A stretch of 64,000 nt of DNA, taken from assembly GCA_917880885.1 (NCBI GenBank), contig OU862923.1, positions 22,480,770 to 22,544,769 on the forward strand, given 5' to 3'. Shown here piece after piece: positions 54,768 to 63,790 of this stretch (position 1 is its first letter; each line of letters begins with the position of its first letter). The notes below the pieces were generated by a model. It had not been told where the DNA came from. It saw only the letters and a list, made by a program, of their open reading frames with translations, and did not search any database. A program made the translations under genes and the position numbers. Source of the DNA: Limnephilus marmoratus. Its lineage: Eukaryota; Arthropoda; Insecta; Trichoptera; Limnephilidae.

Positions 54768-55734
54768 TCATATAGTTTTGTATCAGTGATCGATGAATCG
54801 GTGGATGCAATTTTTAGCCATAAGTTGTTATGGTTTGTCTAGTCTGCAGTTAGAAGTAAGATTGTAAAAATATGTTTAAAATTTTTTGCAGCGCCCTTCA
54901 GGTGATTTTTCAGAAAAACGTCGCTAGGTATACAAATCATCATTATTATTTATTGTTATTATTATTCCTAATTCATTTCAAGAACCGTTTCGCTCGGCCT
55001 TCTAATAATGTCTTTAATTTCCCGGAATCTGTGGATAGGTTCTAAGTTCTAAGTAACAATCTCAATATATATTTTCCTAGTATCCGAATGGAAATTTTCA
55101 GAGCATGGGGTAATGGCTCCAAGGGTTAAGAGGGATTCCAAAATGAATTCTCCCATTTTGTTCGTTTGACCCCATTCCATACTAAAATATTAAATTGAAA
55201 ACCTTTCATTTCTGCGTGAATAATGTGAAATCGTGATGGTGGCCGATAAAATTGAATATACATTTTTTTGTACAGTATTAACTCGTACAACGAAGCATCT
55301 GAATCCGGGTTATTTTAATTGTTCGATACTGCAAAATCATCATGGGGAATATTGGTTAGAATAGAATGGCGTTTTAACAGGAATTATTACTGAAAATTAA
55401 ATTAGCGAAAAAGGGCGGTTTTCACAACGATAATATAATTTTATTTTCCGGACTACATGCGGGGCGCGGGGGTGTGCAATGCAATGGAATCGATTTTGGC
55501 ATAGCGTTCAGTTAAATATATAAGCGGAGGGAAATAGAAAAATAGATCAACATTATCATAAGACATCTTATTAATACGCTAACGTCGTACACCCTCGCTC
55601 CACGTACTAGATACAAACGGTAGTGCTGCCATCTAAAATATTCAAATAGAACTATTGAAGTTTTCAACTTATAATTTTCCCGCGGAAGCCGGTTTTTTAC
55701 CTGCTAGTTCAAATTAATAGACTAGCCAATCAGG
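54768..55734. other. Unassigned DNA
   Basis: No recognised element. A Met-rich ATTATT microsatellite-like patch lies at about 54940-54965. Confidence 0.3.
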
Positions 55735-55870
55735 GAAGATTCTCTTAGTATCTCAGTAACCCTGGTGTGAGACCACCATTCAGAATCTAAACTTTGCTTG
55801 AAATGACCAAATCTGAATAGCTAGGTACTTTCCCACCTTCCTCTTTCCCATCTTCTTCCTCTCCCTACTG
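55735..55870 (+). mobile_element. SINE family A body, headless copy 4
   Basis: TCTTAGTATCTCAGTAACCC, CCACCATTCAGAATCTAAAC and GCTTGAAATGACC match the family A body after the tRNA head. The pyrimidine-rich stretch follows. The tRNA head is missing. Confidence 0.55.
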
Positions 55871-56610
55871 CAAACGTAATCTAGAGGTAACTATTTCAAG
55901 CGAATAAGTGGGTTTTATTTATTTTGAATAATTTTATAAGAAAGAAAAGAAGTTAATCAATGAAAATTGAGATTAATCATAAAATTGTGTTTTTAAAAAG
56001 TTTACGCTTTTATCTTCAATTTATCCAAACCTTTTTTTTTGTATTTATGTATAACTAGCTTTTTCCCGCGGCTGGAGAGTTGAAGCTGTGTTGATCACGG
56101 ATTGACGTGTTTGTGGAGCTCTTTCGGTTTTTTGTGAATAACTGTGTCAGATTACGCTCAATCATGCTAAAAATTTGCCAGAATACGTATTTTATTTAAT
56201 AGATTCATTTTGCAATCTTCAAATTGTTGTTTTATGTGTAATTAACTTGTGAGGGCTAATAATATAATAATATTTTATCACATATCGAAGTTAACATAAC
56301 AGTTTTAAGTGCCACCAAAATGACTGACTTACAGGGATACTGAGGGGTGAACCCACTTGTAATTAATGGTTATTAGTTTAGCGCCGAAGGATAAAGCCAC
56401 TTCATACGAAGCAGATAAGTTCCATATTTCATTTATACTTTCCACTTGTCAACTAAATTAATGTTTATTTCTTTCAGCTTTGTTTTCAATACAAACTTAA
56501 CATGGATAATGAGAACGGTTGCCCGTAACCATTGGCGAAAGTAGAATTTTTAAGATTTTCACGGCCAGAAGCATTTTCGGATCACATCTACCGGATCTGC
56601 CGGATCTGCC
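55871..56610 (-). other. Helitron 3' end at 56055, otherwise unassigned
   Basis: On the minus strand at 56055-56058 CTAG follows CCGCGGGAAAAAG, the same end as the Helitron at 57803. The other end was not found. The remaining sequence shows no gene. GGATCTGCC is repeated just before the hammerhead-like motif. Confidence 0.4.
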
Positions 56611-56645
56611 CTGATGATGGACACTGCAACGATGTCCGAAACGTT
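56611..56645 (+). ncRNA. Hammerhead-ribozyme-like motif
   Basis: CTGATGA, one T, the perfect 5-bp hairpin GGACA/TGTCC (loop CTGCAACGA), GAAAC, palindrome ACGT, then T. Flanking GCC and GGC can pair as stem I. One unpaired base before stem II is non-consensus. Confidence 0.45.
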
Positions 56646-57067
56646 GGCTAAAGAAGGAGGTAGCGCAACACGGCACAACACCCCAAAAACATATAACGAG
56701 AGAGTAGAATTGTTTATTGCATTCATTGAGACAGGCTCTGGTTGATTGATTTTTACTATTTCAGGAAAGGTTGTGGAACACTGAACTCTGACACGGAGAG
56801 ACATAAATTGATATATCTGAACGAGTACACAATAATCTCACGGTTACATAATACGTTTCAAGTATACCTTAGGTTAGGTTTTTTATTTATTTTTACTCAG
56901 GTAGGTAATTCACGAAAGCGCTATGATGGTTGACGAAATACTGGAATAAGAAACTTTGTTTTTGTGAAGGAAATAACTTACCAGCTATCGAAACACATAA
57001 AACCGCATCAACAAGGAAATGAAGTAAAGGAACACCTTTGAACTAATATGAAGATCAAATATTTGGA
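56646..57067. other. Unassigned DNA; weak splice-like site at 56900
   Basis: TTTATTTTTACTCAG is joined to GTAGGT at 56900/56901, a weaker relative of the 5.8 and 51.1 kb sites without a downstream donor. No gene. Confidence 0.35.
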
Positions 57068-57802
57068 CACATGGAGAGGCAGGGAGGATCTGGTCACGGT
57101 AGACTGGAACTTTTTTCCCAGTCGGGATATGGTGGGAATCGAATACTGCGAAGCAAGAAGCTTAAAACGAGAAGCAACGGAAGCGGAAAGCAAGAAGCAG
57201 CGAGAAACGAGAAGTGGGATGCAGTGGGAAGCTGGAAATACTATGTTGAAAGCAGGTAGCAATAAATTAGTCGGAAGTAAGAAGCAGCGTAAGGCGGGAA
57301 GCAAAAAAAAACAAGAAGTAGTAAGTGGGAAGCAGGACGTAGGTAGCAAGCGGAAAGTGGAAGCGGAAAGCATGAAGCCATAAGAAACAGGAAGCAAGAA
57401 GCAGGGGCAAGCTGAAAGCGTGCAGCGGAAGCATCAAATAACGGGAAGCTGGAAACGAGAAGCAAGAAGCAGGGAGAAGCAACAACATCAAAAGAAGCCG
57501 GGAAGGAAACTGGACGCGGAAAGGAAGAAGCTGGAAGCGAGAAGAAACGGGAAACAAAATAAGCGAAATGCGAGAAACGAAAACCAAAGCTCACAACCGA
57601 TTCCTTTATTCCTGCCCGTCCTACATTCCAATATTGGCTTATTAGGTTGCCATGTATACCGGTCGATTGAATTCCAACCTCCTTCCCATCCTCAGAGCAC
57701 GTGTTCCAGTCCTAACAAATCAGTGCCCCCTGGTGTACCGGTCTCACCGGGACAGGAGTACTCCTGGCTGGGGTGGTACAATCGTATCGTATCGTATCGT
57801 AA
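57068..57802 (+). repeat. Purine-rich array with conserved 3' module, family C copy 3
   Basis: Here the array unit differs (GGAAGCNNGAAG, AAGAAGCAGGG words), but the module from about 57598 is nearly the same as in copies 1 and 2 (CTTATTAGGTTGCCATGTAT, CAGTGCCCCCTGGTGTACC, CTCCTGGCTGGGGTGG) with tail ATCGTATCGTATCGTA. Frames up to 129 codons on either strand are compositional artefacts. Confidence 0.65.
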
Positions 57803-58297
57803 CTAGCTTTTTCCCGCGGCTTCGCTCGCATGTTATTAGGGGATTCCCACTCCACCTCTTCGACCTTCCTTCTCCACACTCCACTCCCTCTATCAACCCC
57901 CTCTCCCCTCCCCCTCCTCCCACTGACCCCACTCCCTACTCCCTCTACCTTCTCTCTCCCCACTCCACCCCCCCCATCAACCCCCACTCAACCACCCCCC
58001 TCCACCTACCCCCTACTCCTCCCCCTACCCCTCCCCAACCGCCCTGCCCACACCCCTCTCCGCCATCCCCTCTCCCACCTCTCGCATTCCACACATTCAT
58101 TCCCGGTACATTCAGTTTTCAAGCTGCTCGCGCGCCACCTATTACAATTTTTTTATACAAATTTCATAATGGCAGAGCTCAACGGTAGTTTTATACAAAA
58201 TTACGTACAAAAAAATGAATTATTCAATTATTATAAGCAATAATTATCAGCCTGAAACACTCATCCACATTGAAAAATCTTCCGAGAAAAGATACAT

Positions 58298-58369
58298 GAC
58301 GCCAACGGGACTTGAACCCGTGTCCTCTCGATTGCCGGTCGAATGCTCTGACCACTGAGCTATGGCGGC
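58298..58369 (-). tRNA. tRNA-like sequence, left arm, anticodon position GGC
   Basis: The 72 nt fold exactly as 7-bp acceptor (one C-T mismatch), 4-bp D stem, 5-bp anticodon stem, 5-nt variable loop, 5-bp T stem. A box TAGCTCAGTGG and B box GGTTCAAGTCC are near consensus. The anticodon loop CCGGCAA puts GGC at 34-36 (Ala), but position 33 is C where U is nearly universal. Eukaryotes usually read Ala GCN with AGC, so this is more likely a SINE head than a working tRNA. Confidence 0.6.
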
Positions 58370-58573
58370 TTATCTCTTACCCGCCAAATGATTCAATATA
58401 TGCTAGTGTTTCATTCAACAATTACTGCTTATTATATTTTTTCCACCTGAAAACAACCAACTTTATTTTTGCGAAAATAAAGTTGGTTGTTTTCAGGTGG
58501 AAAAAATATAATAAGCAGTAATTGTTGAATGAAACACTAGCATATATTGAATCATTTGGCGGGTAAGAGATAA

Positions 58574-58645
58574 GCCGCCATAGCTCAGTGGTCAGAGCAT
58601 TCGACCGGCAATCGAGAGGACACGGGTTCAAGTCCCGTTGGCGTC
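58574..58645 (+). tRNA. tRNA-like sequence, right arm, identical copy
   Basis: Exact mirror of the left-arm copy. The two are head to head, about 204 bp apart, and would be transcribed outward by RNA polymerase III from their internal boxes. No T-run terminator follows within 10 nt of the 3' end, which fits a SINE rather than a free tRNA gene. Confidence 0.6.
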
Positions 58646-58858
58646 ATGTATCTTTTCTCGGAAGATTTTTCAATGTGGATGAGTGTTTCAGGCTGATAAT
58701 TATTGCTTATAATAATTGTTACCCTTTGTGCTATGCATAAAAAATCTTGTCTTAAAAACGTTAGTTTTACAATTAAAAATAATAATGAATTATTCAATTT
58801 GGTGCAGTCGTTCGGAAGTTATGCGCATACCTACATTTCGGCGATTCATTTTTAGAGA

Positions 58859-59265
58859 TAGATATTAACTGCGACGCTAACAAAGCACTCTTTTTAGGGT
58901 AAATTGCCTAATTAAAAAAAAATCATCGTTTCCAAGGCAACAATTTGTTTGCTTTGCTTCTGACGTTTGCAATAACTCGATTTTGTTAGGGACAGAAAAC
59001 GTATGATAAATAATTTCATAACGCCAGAGATTATTCATAATGCCAGAGCTTACCAATATGTATAGGCTATAATGTAACCTTCTTAATAGAAAGAATTTTT
59101 AAAGTCAATCCAGTAGTTTTTGTGTGAAAGAGTAACAAACATACATCCATACAAACTTTCGCCTTTATAATATTATACTAGAATACTAGGACTAGGACTA
59201 TTAGTATAATAGGATGTGAACCAATTCGTCGTAAAGAAGAAAACAATGTTTATATGTTTATTGTC
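58859..59265. other. Possible Helitron remnant, otherwise unassigned
   Basis: 59100-59182 carries the Helitron 5'-end phrase AACTTTCGCCTTTATAATAT on + (minus-strand start). The rest is unassigned. Confidence 0.4.
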
Positions 59266-59297
59266 CTGAAGAAGGTTGAGGTCAACTGAAACCGGTC
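59266..59297 (+). ncRNA. Hammerhead-ribozyme-like motif, best stem I
   Basis: CTGAAGA, then AG, a 4-bp hairpin GTTG/CAAC, T, GAAAC, palindrome ACCGGT, then C. Flanks TTGTC and GACAA form a perfect 5-bp stem I. The A and T next to the core can also pair, leaving one bulged G. This is the closest of the set to a complete type I hammerhead. Confidence 0.5.
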
Positions 59298-59464
59298 GAC
59301 AAATATAAATAAAAATAAAGTGGTTTTTAAACAAAGTACTTGTTTCGTTCTATAAGAAAATAATGATTTTTAGCATTAATCTTTGCCTTGAGAATTGGCG
59401 ACGTCAGTATTCTTTCAATTCGGTTTAGGACATATTTCTTGTGATAATTATATTGTATTATAGT

Positions 59465-60260
59465 TGTAGATACTTTCAGTATCGCCCTGGTAAAAGACCA
59501 CCAAGCAGAATCGAAATGTTCGCTTGAAATGGCTTTAACCGTGTGTGGTGACCAGCTCTGAATAGACAGTTAATTTTCCATCTTCCTCTCCCATCTCCTT
59601 CCCCTTCCAACTACCTCCAGACTCTCAACATTAAGGATGCCATAGTTTCAATGGGTCCAGACTAGGGAAGCAAGGTTTTTAAAATATCGATATATCGATA
59701 AATATCGAATTAAGTTGATATTGATATATCGGTCGATATATTAGGCCGATATATCGATATTTCTTCTTTTTTTTAAAGCTTTATAGAAATCCAATGTAGT
59801 TTTATTTATATCAAACGTTTATCGATTATGTATGGATAAATTTTTTTATACTTACCTATGTGAATAATCACAAAATTTCGATAGTTATATAAAATCTGTT
59901 CTTTTTTAAAAAAAATATTTAAAAAATAATTAATTCCAGTATTTTGTACTAGCTATCGTAACTATTTATTAATTAACTATGTATTAAATAGTAACTTTGA
60001 CAGTCTGCTTCCTTGTAGTCGGTTTCTGCGTTGAGTTATAGTGGCTTCTGCCTTTGAAAAAAGATTTTTTTTCCGTATTTCGATACGACATATTTTCGAT
60101 ATTGATATATCGATATTTTTAGGAATCGATATATCGATATTTATCGGTTTTCCGATATATCGTTGCATCCCTAGTCCAGACGCTTTGAAGCAGTTGGAAC
60201 TGTGCTATGATCACATAAAAAGGGCTATTTTTGTATGTTACTTCTGCTAACTCTGATATT
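59465..60260 (+). mobile_element. SINE family A body, headless copy 5, interrupted by a hAT
   Basis: TTCAGTATCGCCCTGG, CAGAATCGAAATG, TTGAAATGGCTTTAACCGTG and the pyrimidine-rich stretch follow family A order to GGGTCCAGAC at 59662. The sequence resumes after the hAT at 60182 with GCTTTGAAGCAGTTGG. Confidence 0.6.
59663..60173. mobile_element. Short non-autonomous hAT with ATATCGAT-rich ends
   Basis: The 8-bp duplication GTCCAGAC is exact (59655-59662 and 60174-60181). Ends are TAGGGAAGCAA and the inverse of TAGGGATGCAACG, followed inward by many ATATCGATAT words. There is no transposase. The target is a SINE. Confidence 0.85.
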
Positions 60261-60837
60261 AAAGTGTTTTGTGTTGAATTTAACCGCAACCAAACGAGAT
60301 GTTACTGTAACTGTGTGTATTACCTATTAATTGGCTACAAATTTACCTTCGACTCTAAATTGTTTGCTATCGGAAACAGACGCTAATTTTAATTAAAAAC
60401 CTATTACGAATTATTATCAATAAACCAATGAAGTAATGTGTAATACTATAATTTATTATACTGTGAATTTATTCTGCTTGGAATCAAATTAAATATTAAA
60501 TAATTAGAGCAGACCCGTGAAAAATCACAGTATAATTTTTAAAATTGTTTATTAACCATAATAATATTACTTACATTTTTTTGGTATATACCACCTCACT
60601 AAGCTGAGCCTGTTTAAAGGTAAGGTATATTGTTAGTATAAAACGCTTTATTGTAAATAGAAAAACGTAGACCCCGAAACACCGCAAAATCTGACTTTAC
60701 TTGTCAAAATTAACCCTAACAAATTTAATCAAAAGAAGTACACATTTCAAATATAGAATTTAAATTGTTTTCTGGTAAAAATTATTACTTGTCTGAATTC
60801 TTGACATATTAGTTCTCATTTACCCTTTATTGGATAC
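60261..60837. other. Unassigned DNA
   Basis: No recognised gene or repeat. Confidence 0.3.
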
Positions 60838-61225
60838 TGCTCGAAAACCATTTATTAGACAACCAACACCTCTCTGCCACAGGTCACCCCAAGTGTTCGC
60901 TACATTTGGTGACTTAGCAGGGGTGCCCGGGTTAATGGGATGAGGTTTGTCCGGGATTTGGCGGCGGATACGTCTACCCACCAACTGCGTGGCAGGAAGG
61001 ATCGGAAGAGACTCCAGCGGTACCCTCTCGGAATATCGCCTTGTACCGCAGTTGGAGGGTTGTATTCGTACGTCCGTTACTCCTAGACACACTGACCAGA
61101 ATTTCCTCTCCTTCCTTTTCTAAAAAGACCCTCCAAACTCCACACAGCATCCCCAAAGGTGACATAGGCCCTGACGGGAATTATTTTCCTCGTGAGCTTC
61201 TCCTCCTGTGTGGAGCTAGTGTAAA
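60838..61225 (+). mobile_element. LINE 3'-end repeat, family B copy 5
   Basis: The longest non-coding copy: ACCATTTATTAGACAACC, GGGATGAGGTTTGTCCGG, TGTACCGCAGTTGGAGGG, AAAAAGACCCTCCA and AGGCCCTGACGGGAATT, in family order. Confidence 0.55.
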
Positions 61226-61253
61226 ACAAAAAACATTGACTAAGGCGCCGCAA

Positions 61254-61662
61254 CCGGGCTCCAAAAGAAGAAGATGGAGAGATATGAAATCACAAATGTT
61301 AGAGGAGCGCGCTAGTATTTAAAGCGACAAAATCGGTGCGAAAATTGTGAAAATGTTTAATAAAACACGACTCGTTTAAAATAGAGCAAAAATCTCGCGA
61401 GGGTTGTCTTTAAACAGCATTTTTTAAAGAAACACTGTGAATTTTTTCACACACATAACTTGTAAAATAACTGAAACGAATGTGTTTAAAATAATTTTTG
61501 GAGCATACTTTGCGATTTTTTTCTATCGAGGGAATTTTATATAATTTGCGTTTCGGCGCGGGGAATATATTGTCTTCAAGAATAACATATATTTTTTTAA
61601 GAGCTTTAAAACTTAACGTGTAAGATATGTAAGAAATCGGTAGAAATTCGGGTAGCGGCGCC
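61254..61662. mobile_element. TIR element F, opposite orientation, cleanest ends
   Basis: Ends GGCGCCGCAACCGGG and the inverse of GGCGCCGCTACCCG. Flanks CTAA and TTAC may be a worn TTAA duplication. The interior is the reverse complement of 28614-29036. The site hit by the hAT at 25.3 kb is uninterrupted here as well (near 61575). Confidence 0.65.
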
Positions 61663-62399
61663 TTACAGTATTATATAAATATTAGTAGGTGGGTTATTTG
61701 TTCTTTATCGCTTGTCTGAACTCTTGACAAAATTATGAAAATGAAACTTAAATTCCAAACAAATCCGAGTTCATTGAACCAGAGTTGCAATCTCTTACAG
61801 GCAGACCCACAACCGAAATTAGTACTGATACATAATAAATAATGATACATTATATCACAGCATTGATATGAACGAATGCAGCGCACCTCGTTCCTTTATA
61901 ATAAATAATAATAATAATAAATAAATTTGGACAACTTATATAGCGCTGTTTTTGCGAAAAATCGCCTCAAGAGCGATCGCAGAAGAGGCAAGTATCCAAG
62001 TTTAATAACATCGGTTCGAGTGCACTTGAGGCTAGAGAGGTTAAGTGAGCCGCCCACTGGAAGCCATCTCTGCATACATTATAAATTATAATATATATAT
62101 TCCCCCTCGGTTCTATCGACTATGGTATGAAAGTATGGAGTCACGGAGTGGGTAATGCACTCAACCAATTGAGTTTTTGGACGAGAAATTCTTAAGAGGA
62201 ACGGCTGCGCGGCCTTTTTCGTACAAAACTTAAATTTGGATTTGAGGCTTGGACATTAGAATTCCTAACCAAATTTTATAATTAGTCAAAATGTATAACA
62301 AATATATGGTAGGTACGGATGTGAGATATTTTATTTGTTTGTGTTTTAAATTATAAGATAAATGTCATTAAAGAATTAAGTAGATTTTTCAAAGTTTTA
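61663..62399. other. Unassigned DNA
   Basis: TATAGCGCTGTTTTTGCG at about 61940 recurs from 27.7 kb. Nothing coding was recognised. Confidence 0.35.
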
Positions 62400-63790
62400 T
62401 TTATTTATTTATTTATTTATTTACACATATACGGCACAAATCGTGCCATTAACATAATTGACATACTTATAATAGTACAACAACATGAAGAATAACAATA
62501 TAAATGTTAGTCAAATTTAAGAAAAAAGGTAAAAAGTAAGGTAATAAGTAGTGTATAAAAACAATAATATATAAAAGTAAATTATAAAGTGAATAGTTTA
62601 AGATATAAAGTATTAAGTACAAACTATAAATTAAAGTACAAAACTAAATTAATTAAAGTACAAACTATAAATAGTTTAAAATATAAAGTATTAAAGTACA
62701 AACTATAAATTATTAGGTAAAAGTAAAAATAAAAATTTAAAGAGAGAAATAAAACAATAAAATGTACAAATAAGATACCTATCTCAAGGTACCTACAAAG
62801 ATTTAAATATAAAAATAAATATAAAAAGTAATAAATCCTGGATTATGTTAACTGATATGATAAATTTTACAAGTACCTATGATTTCTAGTGCATTAATAG
62901 TTTTAGAAGTACTGGTAGGCATATTATGTTTACATGAAGTATTTACGTGGTACTAGCAAACAAATTTAGTTTAACGCATCTTTTGTATGAAGCCAGATTA
63001 CCGGCAGCGTTATCGATATTAGCATACTCATTGCCTAAAATATGCAAGCGATTTATGGTTGAGTTTTGTTCTGCGTTCGTCATAGTATTGTCACAGTGGA
63101 AAGGTGTTTTGAGTCGAGTCGGTCTACAAGGTACGTGGTAATTTATTAATGAGAAAAGTTCAGGGGAGTCAAACCAGTTATTGTTTATTTTAAATAAAAA
63201 AATAAGGTCATTGAGTATTCTTCTATCTTTTAACGATAAGAGTCGCATTTTTTGTAATAAAGATTCATAGTTTATGTCAACCGCGGGAATACCTAATTTG
63301 AAATTAATTGATCTGAGAAATTTGCGTTGGATTCTTTCAATGGAGTTTGCATGGCTTTTGTAGAAAGGGTTCCATATGGGGGAATTGTATTCTAAATGAC
63401 TCCTAACCAGAGTTGTATATAGTATTTTGAATGTGTGGATATTTTTGAAATCTCTACAAATTCTTACAATGAAGCCCAGCATTTTCATTGCTTTACCAGT
63501 TATTATATCAATGTGGTTGGTAAATAGTAGCTTAGAGTCGAAGGTTATTCCAAGGTCCCTTATTACAGGTACTGACAATAAACTGTGATTGTTAAAAGAG
63601 TAACTATATTTGATAGGGTTTTTAATTCTAAAGAAACTCATGATTTGACATTTTTTAATGTTAAGTGTAAGTTTGTTAATGGTACACCATTCTACGAATT
63701 TTATAAAATTGGATTGGAGGGACAAGCAGTCGTATATATTTTTTATGATTTTATATATTTTCATGTCATCAGCAAATAATAATATGTTAA
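62400..63790 (-). pseudogene. 5'-truncated LINE with intact FADD box
   Basis: On the minus strand the coding region starts inside the RT at NILLFADDMKIYKI (the catalytic FADD). It runs open for about 280 codons: FVEWCTINKLTLNIKKCQIM, DLGITFDSKLLFTNHI, SHLEYNSPIWNPFY and IERIQRKFLRSINFKL, to a stop at 62943. These are Jockey-type motifs. The 3' region ends in (AAAT)n at 62400-62424. The 5' break lies right before the FADD box, where repeat D begins. It is the least damaged LINE in the window but lacks endonuclease and most of the RT. Confidence 0.85.

Larger units (their letters stand above)
58225..58718. repeat. 494-bp almost perfect palindrome with a tRNA-like gene in each arm
   Basis: Position i pairs with 116943 minus i. 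The arms are 247 bp with no spacer (centre 58471/58472), and the only difference I found is one T/G pair at the centre. The insert 58230-58783 is flanked by a 16-bp direct repeat AATGAATTATTCAATT (58214-58229 and 58784-58799), as expected for retrotransposition into the Helitron. To the right of the palindrome is a 65-bp unique tail. Confidence 0.9.
57803..58858 (-). mobile_element. Helitron-like element carrying the tRNA palindrome
   Basis: On the minus strand the 3' end is a GC-rich hairpin region, CCGCGGGAAAAAG, CTAG, then T. A family 5' end (TCTCTAAAAATGAATCG) lies at 58858. A second Helitron-type 5' end (TATAATATTATAAAGGCGAA, minus) lies at about 59182, so the true 5' boundary could be either. 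The middle is pyrimidine-rich on +. The insertion at 58230-58783 splits it. Confidence 0.6.

Noticed and set aside
57712..58243. Pro-rich plus and Gly-rich minus frames
   Set aside because: They cover the pyrimidine-rich middle of a Helitron; several frames are open at once and none has domain features.
58312..58631. Two identical 69-codon frames on opposite strands
   Set aside because: They are the same palindrome sequence read from each arm and overlap the tRNA-like genes; not proteins.
59840..59860. Minus-strand CATAG/GTAAGTAT
   Set aside because: It lies inside a hAT element with only a weak pyrimidine tract.
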